From Saprospiraceae bacterium (lineage in GTDB: Bacteria; Bacteroidota; Bacteroidia; Chitinophagales; Saprospiraceae), in contig JADKAS010000006.1 in NCBI GenBank assembly GCA_016715245.1, positions 62,001 to 126,000 of the forward strand: a DNA stretch of 64,000 nt, in the 5' to 3' direction. Shown here one piece after another: positions 46,882-55,674 of this stretch. The notes under the pieces are model-generated. The model did no database searches. It was given only the letters and a program-made list of their open reading frames with translations, and was not told where the DNA came from. The number at the start of each line of letters is the position of its first letter. Position 1 is the first letter of the stretch. Both the position numbers and the translations under genes were made by a program.

Positions 46882-48080
46882 CAAATCCATTACAAGAAAA
46901 AGGCTGGATACAAATGAAACAAATCCTGGATAAGGAGATGCCGCAGAAAAATAGAAATTTTGTTTTACCAATCTGGTTGATTGCCTCTCTCATGCTGTTT
47001 TGTTTTATGGGAGGATTTTTTTTACATAAGTATAAAACGGCTAAATTAAATCCAAAACATAATGTTTCAACTATTGCGCATCCAACAAATAGTGTAAAAG
47101 GAAACCAATATAAAAAAAATACAAAATCTTTGCACTCAGATAATGAACTCATCGGACAACGCAACAAAAATAATAATCTGGCAACTTCCCCTACCTTCCA
47201 AAAAAGTATTTCGGATCCGAATAAAATGGTGTATAATAATGTACAAATATTTCCAGCATATACCTCAGTTGATAATGTTTTATCGGAGACGACATCTTTC
47301 AACACACAAAATCAATCGATTCCTAAAGCAAACGAAGTAAATTTACATCCTGACAACTTATCTCCATCGATTACTACCCTTCCATTGACTTTAATGAGTA
47401 CTGATCACCCATTTAGTTTGACACCACTAAGCAGGCAAAAAGAAAAGAAAACCAATAATACTTATCACAACCTGTTTGTTACTTCAGGTATTCAAAATTT
47501 TCGTTCTAAAAATTATGTTTTGGGGTTTGGATATATGTTTGAAAAAAGATTCAAAAAGCTTCATCCCTATGTTTCAGTTGGATATCGTCTGGTTTCTTAT
47601 AATATTGCTGAATATTTGGATACATTAGCCATGAGTGCTCTTGCAGAATTCGGCAATCAAAAAAACACAGAAATTAAAATCAACAACATTCACCAATTAG
47701 AATTAGCGTTAGGTGCCCATTACAACTTCTATAAAAACTATGTAATTTCAGGGGGAATTTCTTTTCCTTATCGATATAATAAAATTCAATATTCCGAAAA
47801 TTCAAGTGAAAAATATTTTGAAGATACAGCTTCAAATCCCAATGGAAACCCTGAATCCAATGAGCTCCAGATTAAAAACACGTATAGTAATTTCCCCGGC
47901 ACTTACCAATCCATTGACATGGTGCCATTTATCGGTTTCGGAGCAAATCTTTCTTCAAAGTTTATGATTACAGCTATGTATCGGCATGGATTGTACCCAA
48001 TTATTAAAATTCCTGTTTTAAGCCATACAAATCATTACGAAAATCAACTTGGCATCCAAATTCGGTATACGTTACAATAA
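46878..48080 (+). CDS. Membrane-anchored protein with C-terminal barrel-like domain, candidate anti-sigma partner
   Basis: The 400-residue protein has about 33 cytosolic residues, one transmembrane helix (NFVLPIWLIASLMLFCFMGG), a long polar linker of about 150 residues, and a C-terminal half of amphipathic strands (VLGFGYMFEKRFKKLHPYVS, LELALGAHYNFYKNYVISGG, and the end ENQLGIQIRYTLQ). The layout is cytosolic segment, inner-membrane helix, periplasmic linker and outer-membrane-barrel-like domain. Its start overlaps the sigma factor stop (ATGA), as for anti-sigma genes. Inference: it holds the sigma factor and senses the envelope. The cytosolic part is short for a normal anti-sigma domain. Confidence 0.65.
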   Translation: MTNPLQEKGWIQMKQILDKEMPQKNRNFVLPIWLIASLMLFCFMGGFFLHKYKTAKLNPKHNVSTIAHPTNSVKGNQYKKNTKSLHSDNELIGQRNKNNNLATSPTFQKSISDPNKMVYNNVQIFPAYTSVDNVLSETTSFNTQNQSIPKANEVNLHPDNLSPSITTLPLTLMSTDHPFSLTPLSRQKEKKTNNTYHNLFVTSGIQNFRSKNYVLGFGYMFEKRFKKLHPYVSVGYRLVSYNIAEYLDTLAMSALAEFGNQKNTEIKINNIHQLELALGAHYNFYKNYVISGGISFPYRYNKIQYSENSSEKYFEDTASNPNGNPESNELQIKNTYSNFPGTYQSIDMVPFIGFGANLSSKFMITAMYRHGLYPIIKIPVLSHTNHYENQLGIQIRYTLQ

Positions 48081-48084
48081 GGTT

Positions 48085-49422
48085 TTATATTTTAAAAAAA
48101 TGCCATTTATTTGATTTCAAATACATGAAACTCATCAATAAAATGCCTAACCAGTAAACGATTTCAACACTCCACGCAAGGTTTAATCCGAAATAGTATA
48201 TTTTAATCATGAAGACGATGTATACAATATAAAGCAAAGTAAAAACACTTTGTATCCAAAGAGCTTGTTTCGTTTTTCCGGTTCCAATAAGCCCGTTAAT
48301 AAATACTACACCTGTTGCAAAAGCGATAAGTATTCCGAAAACAACCCATAAATAGGGCTTCGAATCTCTGATCAGCATCATATCATCTGTTCCGAAAAAG
48401 GGATATAAAAAAAACTCCGGAAATAGAATGACAGGCAAACTGATGATAATGGTTGTCACCAGATTCAGTTTCGCCGTTTTAATGATCAAAGGAAGTACAG
48501 CTTGCCTTTTTTTATTGCCTATAAAATTGCTGACCAACGTATTGATACCGGCAGCATACCCCCAAGACGGTATGGATAAAATAAGATAAACGTTCCTTAA
48601 CAAATTGGATATTGCCAATTCCTGCCTTCCTATATTTTCAATATAACTAAAAAAAAGAAACCATGACCCAATGCCTAAAATGGATTGAAATACAATCGGT
48701 GTTGATATAAAAAATGTGGAAGAAATTAAAGCAAAGTCAAGTCTCTCAAATTTCCATAATTTGTATTTATGGTTGATTTTATCATAAAAAATATAAATTA
48801 TAAAAACGATAAATGCAACTACTTCTGCCAAGGTGCTGGCTAAAGCTGCTCCTTTTATACCCATAGGTTGAATACCAAATTTGCCAAAAATAAAAATCCA
48901 GTTTAAAATAATGTTAACCATTATCAACACAATGGTGTCGTAAATAATAAAATTTGTACGCGCTATCCCTGTATAATATGCCACTAATGAAACACCAAGA
49001 TAACTGAAAAAAATACCGTAACTCCTTGGACCCAGATATTCCATACACTTCTGGAGAATTTCCTGATTTTTTACAAAAAGAGAAAAAATCGGTTGACCAA
49101 ACCAAAATAATACGCAAAACATCAGAACAGAAAGTGCCGCTTCAAAAATAAATAAAGACTGAAATGCTGCACCTGTTCCCTCATAATCATGTTCTCCACT
49201 TCTTCTCGCTATCAGAATTTGCCCACCTCTTGAAAATCCATATCCTATGGCCGCTATCATCAAATAAAAAACACCAACCAAACCGGAAGCTTCAAAATCA
49301 AGACTTGAATAATGGAACAAAAAGATGTTATCGCAAAGCACTATAAGGTTTTGGGCTGCACTACCCAACATTATAGGCATAGAAATTGAAAATATTTGTC
49401 CGTATGAAGTTTTTAAACGCAT
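48085..49422 (-). CDS. MATE family efflux transporter
   Basis: The 445-residue protein has twelve hydrophobic segments in two similar halves. Family features are the start FSISMPIMLGSAAQNLIVLCDNIFL, GFSRGGQILIARRSGE, LNWIFIFGKFGIQPMGIKGAALAST, and SIPSWGYAAGINTLVSNFIGNKK in the second half. It exports cationic or other small compounds using a Na+ or H+ gradient; Na+ would fit the Na+-NQR of this genome. It converges with the barrel protein gene (four bases between stops). Confidence 0.92.
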   Translation of the reverse strand: MRLKTSYGQIFSISMPIMLGSAAQNLIVLCDNIFLFHYSSLDFEASGLVGVFYLMIAAIGYGFSRGGQILIARRSGEHDYEGTGAAFQSLFIFEAALSVLMFCVLFWFGQPIFSLFVKNQEILQKCMEYLGPRSYGIFFSYLGVSLVAYYTGIARTNFIIYDTIVLIMVNIILNWIFIFGKFGIQPMGIKGAALASTLAEVVAFIVFIIYIFYDKINHKYKLWKFERLDFALISSTFFISTPIVFQSILGIGSWFLFFSYIENIGRQELAISNLLRNVYLILSIPSWGYAAGINTLVSNFIGNKKRQAVLPLIIKTAKLNLVTTIIISLPVILFPEFFLYPFFGTDDMMLIRDSKPYLWVVFGILIAFATGVVFINGLIGTGKTKQALWIQSVFTLLYIVYIVFMIKIYYFGLNLAWSVEIVYWLGILLMSFMYLKSNKWHFFKI

Positions 49423-49559
49423 CAGAATTTATCCAAACCATAAAATTGATACATTTAGATGAAATAAAAAAGTTTTTCTCCGCTAATAATGTATTTTTGA
49501 GCAAATTTTTAATTTTCCTGTCTTTCAAAAAAACATTTTCAAAGTAAAAAAAATTCAAA

Positions 49560-51764
49560 ATGATGAAATTTATCTTTTTTATAATTTGTCCTTTAGTAGT
49601 TTTACCGTGTTTTTCTATTCAAAAACTAAGTTATCCGAAAGAAATGTCAAAATCAATAAATCAAAAATCCGGAATCGCAAATGATAGTATCAATCCTCCT
49701 GTCGCAAAAAAAGAAACACAAACGTATAAACTTCACAAAAAAACATGGACAGATGATTACTTTTGGATGAGGCTAAGCGATCAACAAAAGGAAGCAGCAG
49801 TGCCTGATCCACAAACCAAAGAAGTTTTAGATTACCTAAACGCAGAGAATAAATACAGGGAAACACAAACAGCTTCATTAAAACCTTTTGAAGACAAATT
49901 ATTTGAGGAAATAAAAGGAAGAATCAAACAAACCGATATGTCTGTTCCCTTTATGTATCAGGGGTATTATTACATCACCCGTTTTGAAGATGGTAAAGAA
50001 TATCCAATTTATACAAGAAAAAAACAATCTCTTAAATCTAAAGAAGAAATGCTGCTCGATGTAAATGAAATGGCCAAGGGACATTCGTATTTTTCTGTGG
50101 GTGGAAGGTCTGTTTCTACCAACAACAATATACTGGCATATAGTGAGGATAATGTCGGAAGAAGACAATATACTATAAAGTTCAAAAACCTTTTGACAGG
50201 CAAACTCTATAAAGATGAAATTCTGAATACTTCCGGTGGTATCACTTGGGCAAATGACAATAAACACGTTTTTTATTCTGTAAATGACGAAACACTTCGG
50301 TCCTATAAAATATTCCGTCACGAATTGGGAACGGATCCTGTGAAAGATGCTTTAATTTACCACGAAACCGATGATACTTTTACTACGTATGTGTATAAAA
50401 CCAAGTCTCAAAAATATATTGTTATTTCCAACAATTCCACATTGTCCAATGAATACCTAATTCTGGAAGCAGACAAACCAAATGGCAACTTTAAACTATT
50501 CCAAAAGAGAGAAAAAAATCTTGAATTTAGTATTGACCATTACAAAGACAATTGGTATATAAATACAAATAAAGATGGAGCGTTAAACTTTAAAATTATG
50601 TCCTGCCCAATTAATGCCACGGCAAAAGAAAACTGGGTTGATTTTATACCTTATGATAAAAATATTCTGACAGACGGTTTTGAAATATTTAGTGATTTTA
50701 TGGTCATTTCAGAAAGAAAAGAAGGTATGACTAAAATAAAAGTTAAACCATGGAATGGTGTAAATGAACATTACATTGCTTTTGAGGAGCCAGTCTATAC
50801 CGTGTATACAAGTATTAATCCAGATTTTAATACACCTTGGGTGAGAATTGAATATACGTCATTGACTACTCCCAACACAACGTATGACTACAATATGCAG
50901 ACAAAACAACTGGATCTGAAAAAACGAATGGAAGTGGTAGGTAATTTTAATCCTTTGGATTATACTTCTGAAAGAAAAATGGTGACAGCTGACGATGGTA
51001 CTTTGGTTCCTTTATCTATTGTTTATAAAAAAGGTTTCCCAAAAAATGGTACAATGCCAGTGTTGTTATATGGATACGGATCTTATGGAGCCAGTATGGA
51101 TCCATTTTTCAGTTCTTCAAGGTTGAGTTTGCTGGATAGAGGATTTGCCTTTGCAGTAGCACATATCAGAGGTGGACAGGAAATGGGTAGACAATGGTAT
51201 GAAGATGGTAAATATTTGAAAAAAATAAATACATTCACCGATTTTATTTCGTGCGGTGAATTTTTAATCAATAATGGATTTGCTGCCAAAGACAAACTTT
51301 TTGCGCAGGGTGGTAGTGCAGGAGGCTTGTTGATGGGTGCCGCCTTAAATATAAAACCTGAAATATGGAAAGGAGTGGTGGCTCAGGTACCTTTTGTTGA
51401 CGTAATTAACACGATGCTTGATGAAAGTATTCCTCTCACCACAGGAGAATTTGACGAATGGGGGAATCCAAAACAAAAAGATTATTTTGAATATATGTTT
51501 TCGTATTCTCCTTATGACAATGTTGAAAAAAAGGCATACCCTGCCCTGCTTGTGACAACGGGATACTGGGATAGTCAGGTACAATACTGGGAACCTGCCA
51601 AATGGGTAGCCAAACTCAGAGCATTTAAAACAGACAAAAATCCATTATATTTTTATTGTAATATGGATACCGGCCACGGGGGCGCTTCAGGAAGGTTTAA
51701 AAAATGGAGGGAAACAGCCATGGAATACACTTTTCTTCTTTCACAGGCGGGAATTAAAGAATAA
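49560..51764 (+). CDS. ptrB: Oligopeptidase B (S9A prolyl oligopeptidase family)
   Basis: The 734-residue protein has a signal peptide or lipid-type leader (MMKFIFFIICPLVVLPCFS), then an N-terminal beta-propeller (from DDYFWMRLSDQQ to about residue 430). The alpha/beta-hydrolase domain has the catalytic Ser in AQGGSAGGLLMGAAL, Asp in TTGYWDSQVQYWEPAKW and His in DTGHGGASGRFKKW. RGGQEMGRQWYEDGKYLKK is typical of oligopeptidase B, which cleaves short peptides after basic residues. The signal makes it periplasmic. Two adjacent ATG codons could start it. Confidence 0.92.
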   Translation: MMKFIFFIICPLVVLPCFSIQKLSYPKEMSKSINQKSGIANDSINPPVAKKETQTYKLHKKTWTDDYFWMRLSDQQKEAAVPDPQTKEVLDYLNAENKYRETQTASLKPFEDKLFEEIKGRIKQTDMSVPFMYQGYYYITRFEDGKEYPIYTRKKQSLKSKEEMLLDVNEMAKGHSYFSVGGRSVSTNNNILAYSEDNVGRRQYTIKFKNLLTGKLYKDEILNTSGGITWANDNKHVFYSVNDETLRSYKIFRHELGTDPVKDALIYHETDDTFTTYVYKTKSQKYIVISNNSTLSNEYLILEADKPNGNFKLFQKREKNLEFSIDHYKDNWYINTNKDGALNFKIMSCPINATAKENWVDFIPYDKNILTDGFEIFSDFMVISERKEGMTKIKVKPWNGVNEHYIAFEEPVYTVYTSINPDFNTPWVRIEYTSLTTPNTTYDYNMQTKQLDLKKRMEVVGNFNPLDYTSERKMVTADDGTLVPLSIVYKKGFPKNGTMPVLLYGYGSYGASMDPFFSSSRLSLLDRGFAFAVAHIRGGQEMGRQWYEDGKYLKKINTFTDFISCGEFLINNGFAAKDKLFAQGGSAGGLLMGAALNIKPEIWKGVVAQVPFVDVINTMLDESIPLTTGEFDEWGNPKQKDYFEYMFSYSPYDNVEKKAYPALLVTTGYWDSQVQYWEPAKWVAKLRAFKTDKNPLYFYCNMDTGHGGASGRFKKWRETAMEYTFLLSQAGIKE

Positions 51765-51799
51765 GGCTTCTTTAGTTCCCATGTTTTAATTCATTCAAG

Positions 51800-51819
51800 T
51801 ATATGATTTTCATCATATA
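51800..51819 (+). promoter_or_regulatory. FNR/CRP-family-like palindrome upstream of the copper ATPase
   Basis: TATATGAT-TTTC-ATCATATA is an 8-4-8 perfect inverted repeat whose core TGAT-N4-ATCA matches the FNR core. It covers the -33 position of the TAATTTTG promoter and is centred about 40 bases before the expected start of transcription, the place used by class II activators. Confidence 0.5.
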
Positions 51820-51838
51820 TTGCACTGTGTGTGCGGTA

Positions 51839-51846
51839 TAATTTTG
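51839..51846 (+). promoter_or_regulatory. -7 element of the ccoI promoter
   Basis: TAATTTTG matches TAnnTTTG exactly, 25 bases before the ATG at 51872. The -33 TTTG is absent and its place is taken by the palindrome at 51800-51819, consistent with activator dependence. Confidence 0.5.
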
Positions 51847-51871
51847 CCCTTAACAATAAACAGATCAACAA

Positions 51872-54268
51872 ATGCCGCAAAGTAAGGCCGTACATTTAGT
51901 TGCTACGCAATGTTTTCATTGTGGGGATGAGTGTCCTGCAGAACATCCAAAAAAGGAAGAAAAACACTTTTGTTGTCAGGGTTGTATGGTCGTTTTTGAC
52001 CTCCTTTCAGAAAACGGAATGGAAGAATATTACCATTATGAAGATAAACCAGGAATTTCAAAAAACAAAATATCTGCTAAAAGTTATGAGTTTTTAGACG
52101 AACCAAATGTGATAAATAAACTTTTGGAATTTCAGGAAGGCAATACGGCCAAAATAAGTTTTAACCTTCCTCAGATTCATTGTTCTTCCTGTATATGGTT
52201 GTTGGAAAATATTCAAAAACTCAACGATGGAATTATTCATTCAAGGGTCAATTTTTTACAAAAAAAAGCAAGCATTACCTTTAAAACCAATAAAATTTCA
52301 TTGAGAGAACTGGTTCAGTTGTTGAGTATGATTGGTTATGACCCTGAATTAAATTTTGAAAAACTTCAGGGCAATCATTTGATGTCTCCTGACAGAAGTT
52401 TATACTACAAAATTGGATTGGCCGGATTTTCATTCGGCAATATTATGCTACTCAGCTTTCCGGAATATCTTGGTTTTGTTGAGGAAGACTTTAGCAGATA
52501 TATAGGTTATCTTAATATTCTATTAAGTCTTCCCGTTTTATTATACAGTGGGTTTGATTATTTAAGGTCTGCTTTCTGGACGATAAAATTAAGAAAAATC
52601 ACCATTGACATACCAATTGCTATTGGCATTCTGGCCTTATTTGGGAGAAGTACTTTTGATATTCTGACTGGCGCAGGAGAAGGGTATCTGGATAGCCTGG
52701 CTGGTTTTATATTTTTTATGCTTATCGGAAAGTGGTTTCAAAACTACACTTTTCAATCTATCAGTTTTGACAGAAATTATAAATCTTACTTTCCGATTTC
52801 AGCTTTGGTAAAACAAAATAATGATTGGAAAACCGTATCTCTGGATATCATTCGTCCAGGTGATATTATCATGATAAAAAATGAAGAAATTATACCTGCT
52901 GATTCTATAATAACAAATGGAGAAGCACATCTGGATTACAGTTTTGTAACCGGAGAATCTGACCTCATTCGCAAAAATATTGGAGAAAAAATATTTGCAG
53001 GAGCAAAACATATTGGCAGTACCATTCAGGTCAACGCTCTAAAAAAAGTCGATCAATCCTATCTTACTTCACTTTGGGATGAAAACAGTTTTATTTCAGA
53101 AAATAAAATGAACTCTCAGAAGATTATCACTCTGCTCGGCAAATATTTTACCATTGTAACTATGGGTATTGCCGTTTTGACGTTATTTTACTGGTTGTGG
53201 GCTGATCCGGCTATAGCATTTAATAGTTTTACTGCAGTGTTGATTGTAGCATGTCCCTGTGCTTTATCTTTAGCCACTCCTTTTACTTTTGGAAATATTT
53301 TACGCCTTCTCGGCAAAAAAAACTGTTATCTTAAAAATGTAGATGTCATTGAAAATATGCAGAATGTAAATCATATCGTATTTGACAAAACAGGAACGAT
53401 AACCGATCATTCGAAAATGGAGATTTTATGGTATGGTCCGGAATTAAATGATGAAGAAAAACTACTCGTCAAAAGTGCTGCTTTTCAGTCAAATCATCCA
53501 CTCAGCAAAGCCATATTTTCCGGTATTGAAGGGCCCTATCTTGAAAAAACTGATTATTTTGAAGAAAAAGTGGGGCAAGGAATAAATGTAAAAGCAAAAG
53601 GCAAATCATTAAAAATTGGTTCTGAAAATTTTGTTTTTAATCTGAAAAACGCCAATCCTAAAAAAGGGGTTTTTATATTGCTGGATGATCATTTTCTGGG
53701 ATATTTTTCGGTTCAGAATCATTTAAGAGATGGCGTCGTTCCGCTGTTTAATTTACTTTCAAAAAATATGGATATCTCCATTTTATCAGGAGATAATGAC
53801 AGAGAAAAAGAAAGGTTGGTTCAATTATTTCCTTTTGTGAAAAATATTTACTTCAATCAAAGCCCTCAGGACAAATTAAATAAAATCAAAGAATTACAAA
53901 ACCAGGGTAAAATGGTGATGATGGTAGGCGACGGGCTTAATGATGCCGGTGCTCTTAAACAAAGCAACGTTGGATTTGTCATTTCAAGCGATTCCAATAA
54001 CTTTACTCCTGCCTGCGATGGAATCCTGAATGCTGCCGGGTTTTCACATCTACAGGAAATTTTTGGCGTGGTCAGAAAATCCAGAACATTAATAATGGGT
54101 GCTTTTACACTGGCTTTAATATACAATATTATTGGTCTTGGATTTGCTGTACAAGGCCTTCTTTCTCCAATCGTGGCCGCTATATTGATGCCGGTCAGTT
54201 CAGTTACAGTTATGATATACGGTCTTTTGGGTTCAAATTTTGTGGCAAGACACCTTTTGAAAAAGTAG
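51872..54268 (+). CDS. ccoI: Heavy-metal P-type ATPase, CcoI/FixI type (copper for cbb3 oxidase)
   Basis: The 798-residue P1B-type ATPase has an N-terminal cysteine-rich metal domain (CFHCGDECPAEH and HFCCQGCMVVF). An HMA-like domain carries CSSCIWLLE, followed by eight membrane segments with CPC in VACPCALSLATPF, the phosphorylation site DKTGTITDHS, SNHPLSKA and GDGLNDAGALKQSN. This architecture is that of CcoI/FixI, which supplies copper to cbb3-type cytochrome oxidase. The usual ccoS and ccoN genes do not follow; the next gene is a ribonuclease. An FNR-like site lies upstream. Confidence 0.88.
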   Translation: MPQSKAVHLVATQCFHCGDECPAEHPKKEEKHFCCQGCMVVFDLLSENGMEEYYHYEDKPGISKNKISAKSYEFLDEPNVINKLLEFQEGNTAKISFNLPQIHCSSCIWLLENIQKLNDGIIHSRVNFLQKKASITFKTNKISLRELVQLLSMIGYDPELNFEKLQGNHLMSPDRSLYYKIGLAGFSFGNIMLLSFPEYLGFVEEDFSRYIGYLNILLSLPVLLYSGFDYLRSAFWTIKLRKITIDIPIAIGILALFGRSTFDILTGAGEGYLDSLAGFIFFMLIGKWFQNYTFQSISFDRNYKSYFPISALVKQNNDWKTVSLDIIRPGDIIMIKNEEIIPADSIITNGEAHLDYSFVTGESDLIRKNIGEKIFAGAKHIGSTIQVNALKKVDQSYLTSLWDENSFISENKMNSQKIITLLGKYFTIVTMGIAVLTLFYWLWADPAIAFNSFTAVLIVACPCALSLATPFTFGNILRLLGKKNCYLKNVDVIENMQNVNHIVFDKTGTITDHSKMEILWYGPELNDEEKLLVKSAAFQSNHPLSKAIFSGIEGPYLEKTDYFEEKVGQGINVKAKGKSLKIGSENFVFNLKNANPKKGVFILLDDHFLGYFSVQNHLRDGVVPLFNLLSKNMDISILSGDNDREKERLVQLFPFVKNIYFNQSPQDKLNKIKELQNQGKMVMMVGDGLNDAGALKQSNVGFVISSDSNNFTPACDGILNAAGFSHLQEIFGVVRKSRTLIMGAFTLALIYNIIGLGFAVQGLLSPIVAAILMPVSSVTVMIYGLLGSNFVARHLLKK

Positions 54269-54360
54269 CTTCTAAGTAATTTGATTTTCGGCCATTAATA
54301 TTGTTTATAAATCCTGCCGCATTAATCAGTTTAACTTAAAATAATATTTAAATGCATTTG

Positions 54361-54380
54361 ATTATCAAAATTTTGATAAT
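54361..54380. promoter_or_regulatory. Perfect 20-bp palindrome (operator candidate) over the barnase promoter
   Basis: ATTATCAAAATTTTGATAAT is a perfect palindrome that includes the -33 TTTG (54372-54375). Binding of a dimeric regulator here would block or modulate transcription of the barnase-barstar pair. Confidence 0.6.
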
Positions 54381-54402
54381 TGCAGGGTAAAACATATTTT
54401 TG
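54372..54402 (+). promoter_or_regulatory. Promoter of the barnase-barstar pair
   Basis: TTTG (54372-54375), a 19-base spacer and TATTTTTG (54395-54402) match both Bacteroidota promoter elements exactly. The start codon follows 25 bases later. Confidence 0.7.
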
Positions 54403-54426
54403 CTTAAATTATAAAGCTAACCATTT

Positions 54427-54864
54427 ATGAGCTTACAAAAAAAGGCAAATATAATCTACGCTGTTTTTATTCTTACCTTGGCAGGATTTTGTCTTTGTTA
54501 TTTCTACAGCGATAATGGGTGGATGTCGAAATCAACTACAGAAGTCAGTAAAGATAAATATCACACCAATAAAACATCAAAAAACCTTTCCCCGGAGATT
54601 CCTGACTATGTAATGGAGGTATTGTCCTATGTCCAACAGAATAACCAACCTTTGAAGGGATATGTGGGTGGCAGAAGGTTTTTTAACAGGGAAAAAAAAC
54701 TCCCGGAACAGGATAATTCAGGTAATAAAATTTCATACCGTGAATGGGATGTTCATCCCAAAAAGCCTAATAAAAACAGGGGTCCCGAACGTATGGTAAC
54801 GAGTAGCAACAACAAAGCTTACTATACCAAAAATCATTACAAAGACTTTATAGAAATAAAATAA
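54427..54864 (+). CDS. Barnase-family ribonuclease, membrane-anchored or exported
   Basis: The 145-residue protein has an N-terminal hydrophobic segment (ANIIYAVFILTLAGFCLCYF) and a barnase-type domain from about residue 58. Diagnostic stretches are PDYVMEVLSYVQQNNQPLKG, YVGGRRFFNREKKLP, ISYREWDVHP with the catalytic Glu, NRGPERMV with the Arg, and YYTKNHYKDF with the catalytic His. All main active-site residues of barnase appear present. It cleaves single-stranded RNA, with a guanine preference in the family. The barstar-like inhibitor gene follows after 11 bases. The N-terminal segment suggests export or anchoring, with barstar protecting the cytosol. Confidence 0.88.
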   Translation: MSLQKKANIIYAVFILTLAGFCLCYFYSDNGWMSKSTTEVSKDKYHTNKTSKNLSPEIPDYVMEVLSYVQQNNQPLKGYVGGRRFFNREKKLPEQDNSGNKISYREWDVHPKKPNKNRGPERMVTSSNNKAYYTKNHYKDFIEIK

Positions 54865-54875
54865 AATCTCAATTC

Positions 54876-55208
54876 ATGAATCATAAGATTATTAAAACCA
54901 AAGATACTTTATTTGTCATCATTGACGGTGAAAAATGTACAACCAGAAAAGATTTGTTTCAAACGTTTCAGGAAAGTATGTCATTTCCGGATTATTTTGG
55001 TCACAATCTGGATGCTCTGTTTGACATGCTGACTGATTTAAACTGGCTTGTTTATGAACATATTTATATAATAATTTTACATCCGGATACCCTTTGTCAA
55101 AATACACATATCGAAAAAGAAGAATTAACCGAACTGTTTGAACTGGCCAATGTAGAACAACTTGAAAATAAAGAAATCAGACTTTTCTTTTCTGATTTTC
55201 ATGAATAA
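54876..55208 (+). CDS. Barstar-family ribonuclease inhibitor
   Basis: The 110-residue acidic protein matches the barstar fold. It opens with a strand and DLFQTFQESMSFPDYFGHNL, where the F-G-x-N-LDAL motif (FGHNLDALFDMLTDL) is the barstar hallmark that contacts the barnase active site. The rest is rich in Glu and Asp (EKEELTELFELANVEQLENK). It is cytosolic with no signal. It follows the barnase gene closely and is probably translated from the same transcript, as in the Bacillus pair. Confidence 0.87.
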   Translation: MNHKIIKTKDTLFVIIDGEKCTTRKDLFQTFQESMSFPDYFGHNLDALFDMLTDLNWLVYEHIYIIILHPDTLCQNTHIEKEELTELFELANVEQLENKEIRLFFSDFHE

Positions 55209-55366
55209 ATCTGTCATTTTTACTGAAACCTTTATTTGTAACTGACTTTTTTTGCCATATTGTTTCCTTATTTAGCCAAATTGTCATAAAAACAAGAATG
55301 GCACATTAAATGATGTTCATGTATACATATTCTTTTAATCACAAAACTTTTAAACATATTTTGCTT

Positions 55367-55630
55367 ATGAAGCCAATTAATGACAGAGTTGTAGTAAAAC
55401 CATCCGCTGCTGAAGAAAAAACCGCCGGAGGTATTATTATCCCGGATACAGCCAAAGAAAAACCACAAAGAGGTGAGGTTATTGCCGTTGGACCGGGAAA
55501 AGAAGGTCATAAAATGACAGTAAAAAAAGGCGATATTGTCCTCTATGGAAAATATGCCGGTCAGGAAATCAATCATAAAGGTGCTGATTATTTAATCATG
55601 AGGGAAGATGACATTTTAGTCATTCTTTAA
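55367..55630 (+). CDS. groES: Co-chaperonin GroES
   Basis: The 87-residue protein has the GroES fold: start MKPINDRVVVKPSAAEEKTAGGIIIPDTA, whose mobile loop is AEEKTAGGIIIP, then GKEGHKMTVKKGDIVLYGKY and the end YLIMREDDILVIL. The chaperonin lid works with GroEL in ATP-driven folding. The ATG at 55367 is chosen because the family starts there; an upstream extension in frame is not conserved. No CIRCE element is visible upstream. groEL follows after 44 bases. Confidence 0.96.
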   Translation: MKPINDRVVVKPSAAEEKTAGGIIIPDTAKEKPQRGEVIAVGPGKEGHKMTVKKGDIVLYGKYAGQEINHKGADYLIMREDDILVIL

Positions 55631-55674
55631 TCATCAATTATTTTTTTTTGTTAAACCATTAAATTATTTATAAT

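Noticed and set aside
55209..55366. CIRCE heat-shock operator before groES
   Set aside because: The TTAGCACTC-N9-GAGTGCTAA inverted repeat is not present; no other convincing heat-shock element was found.
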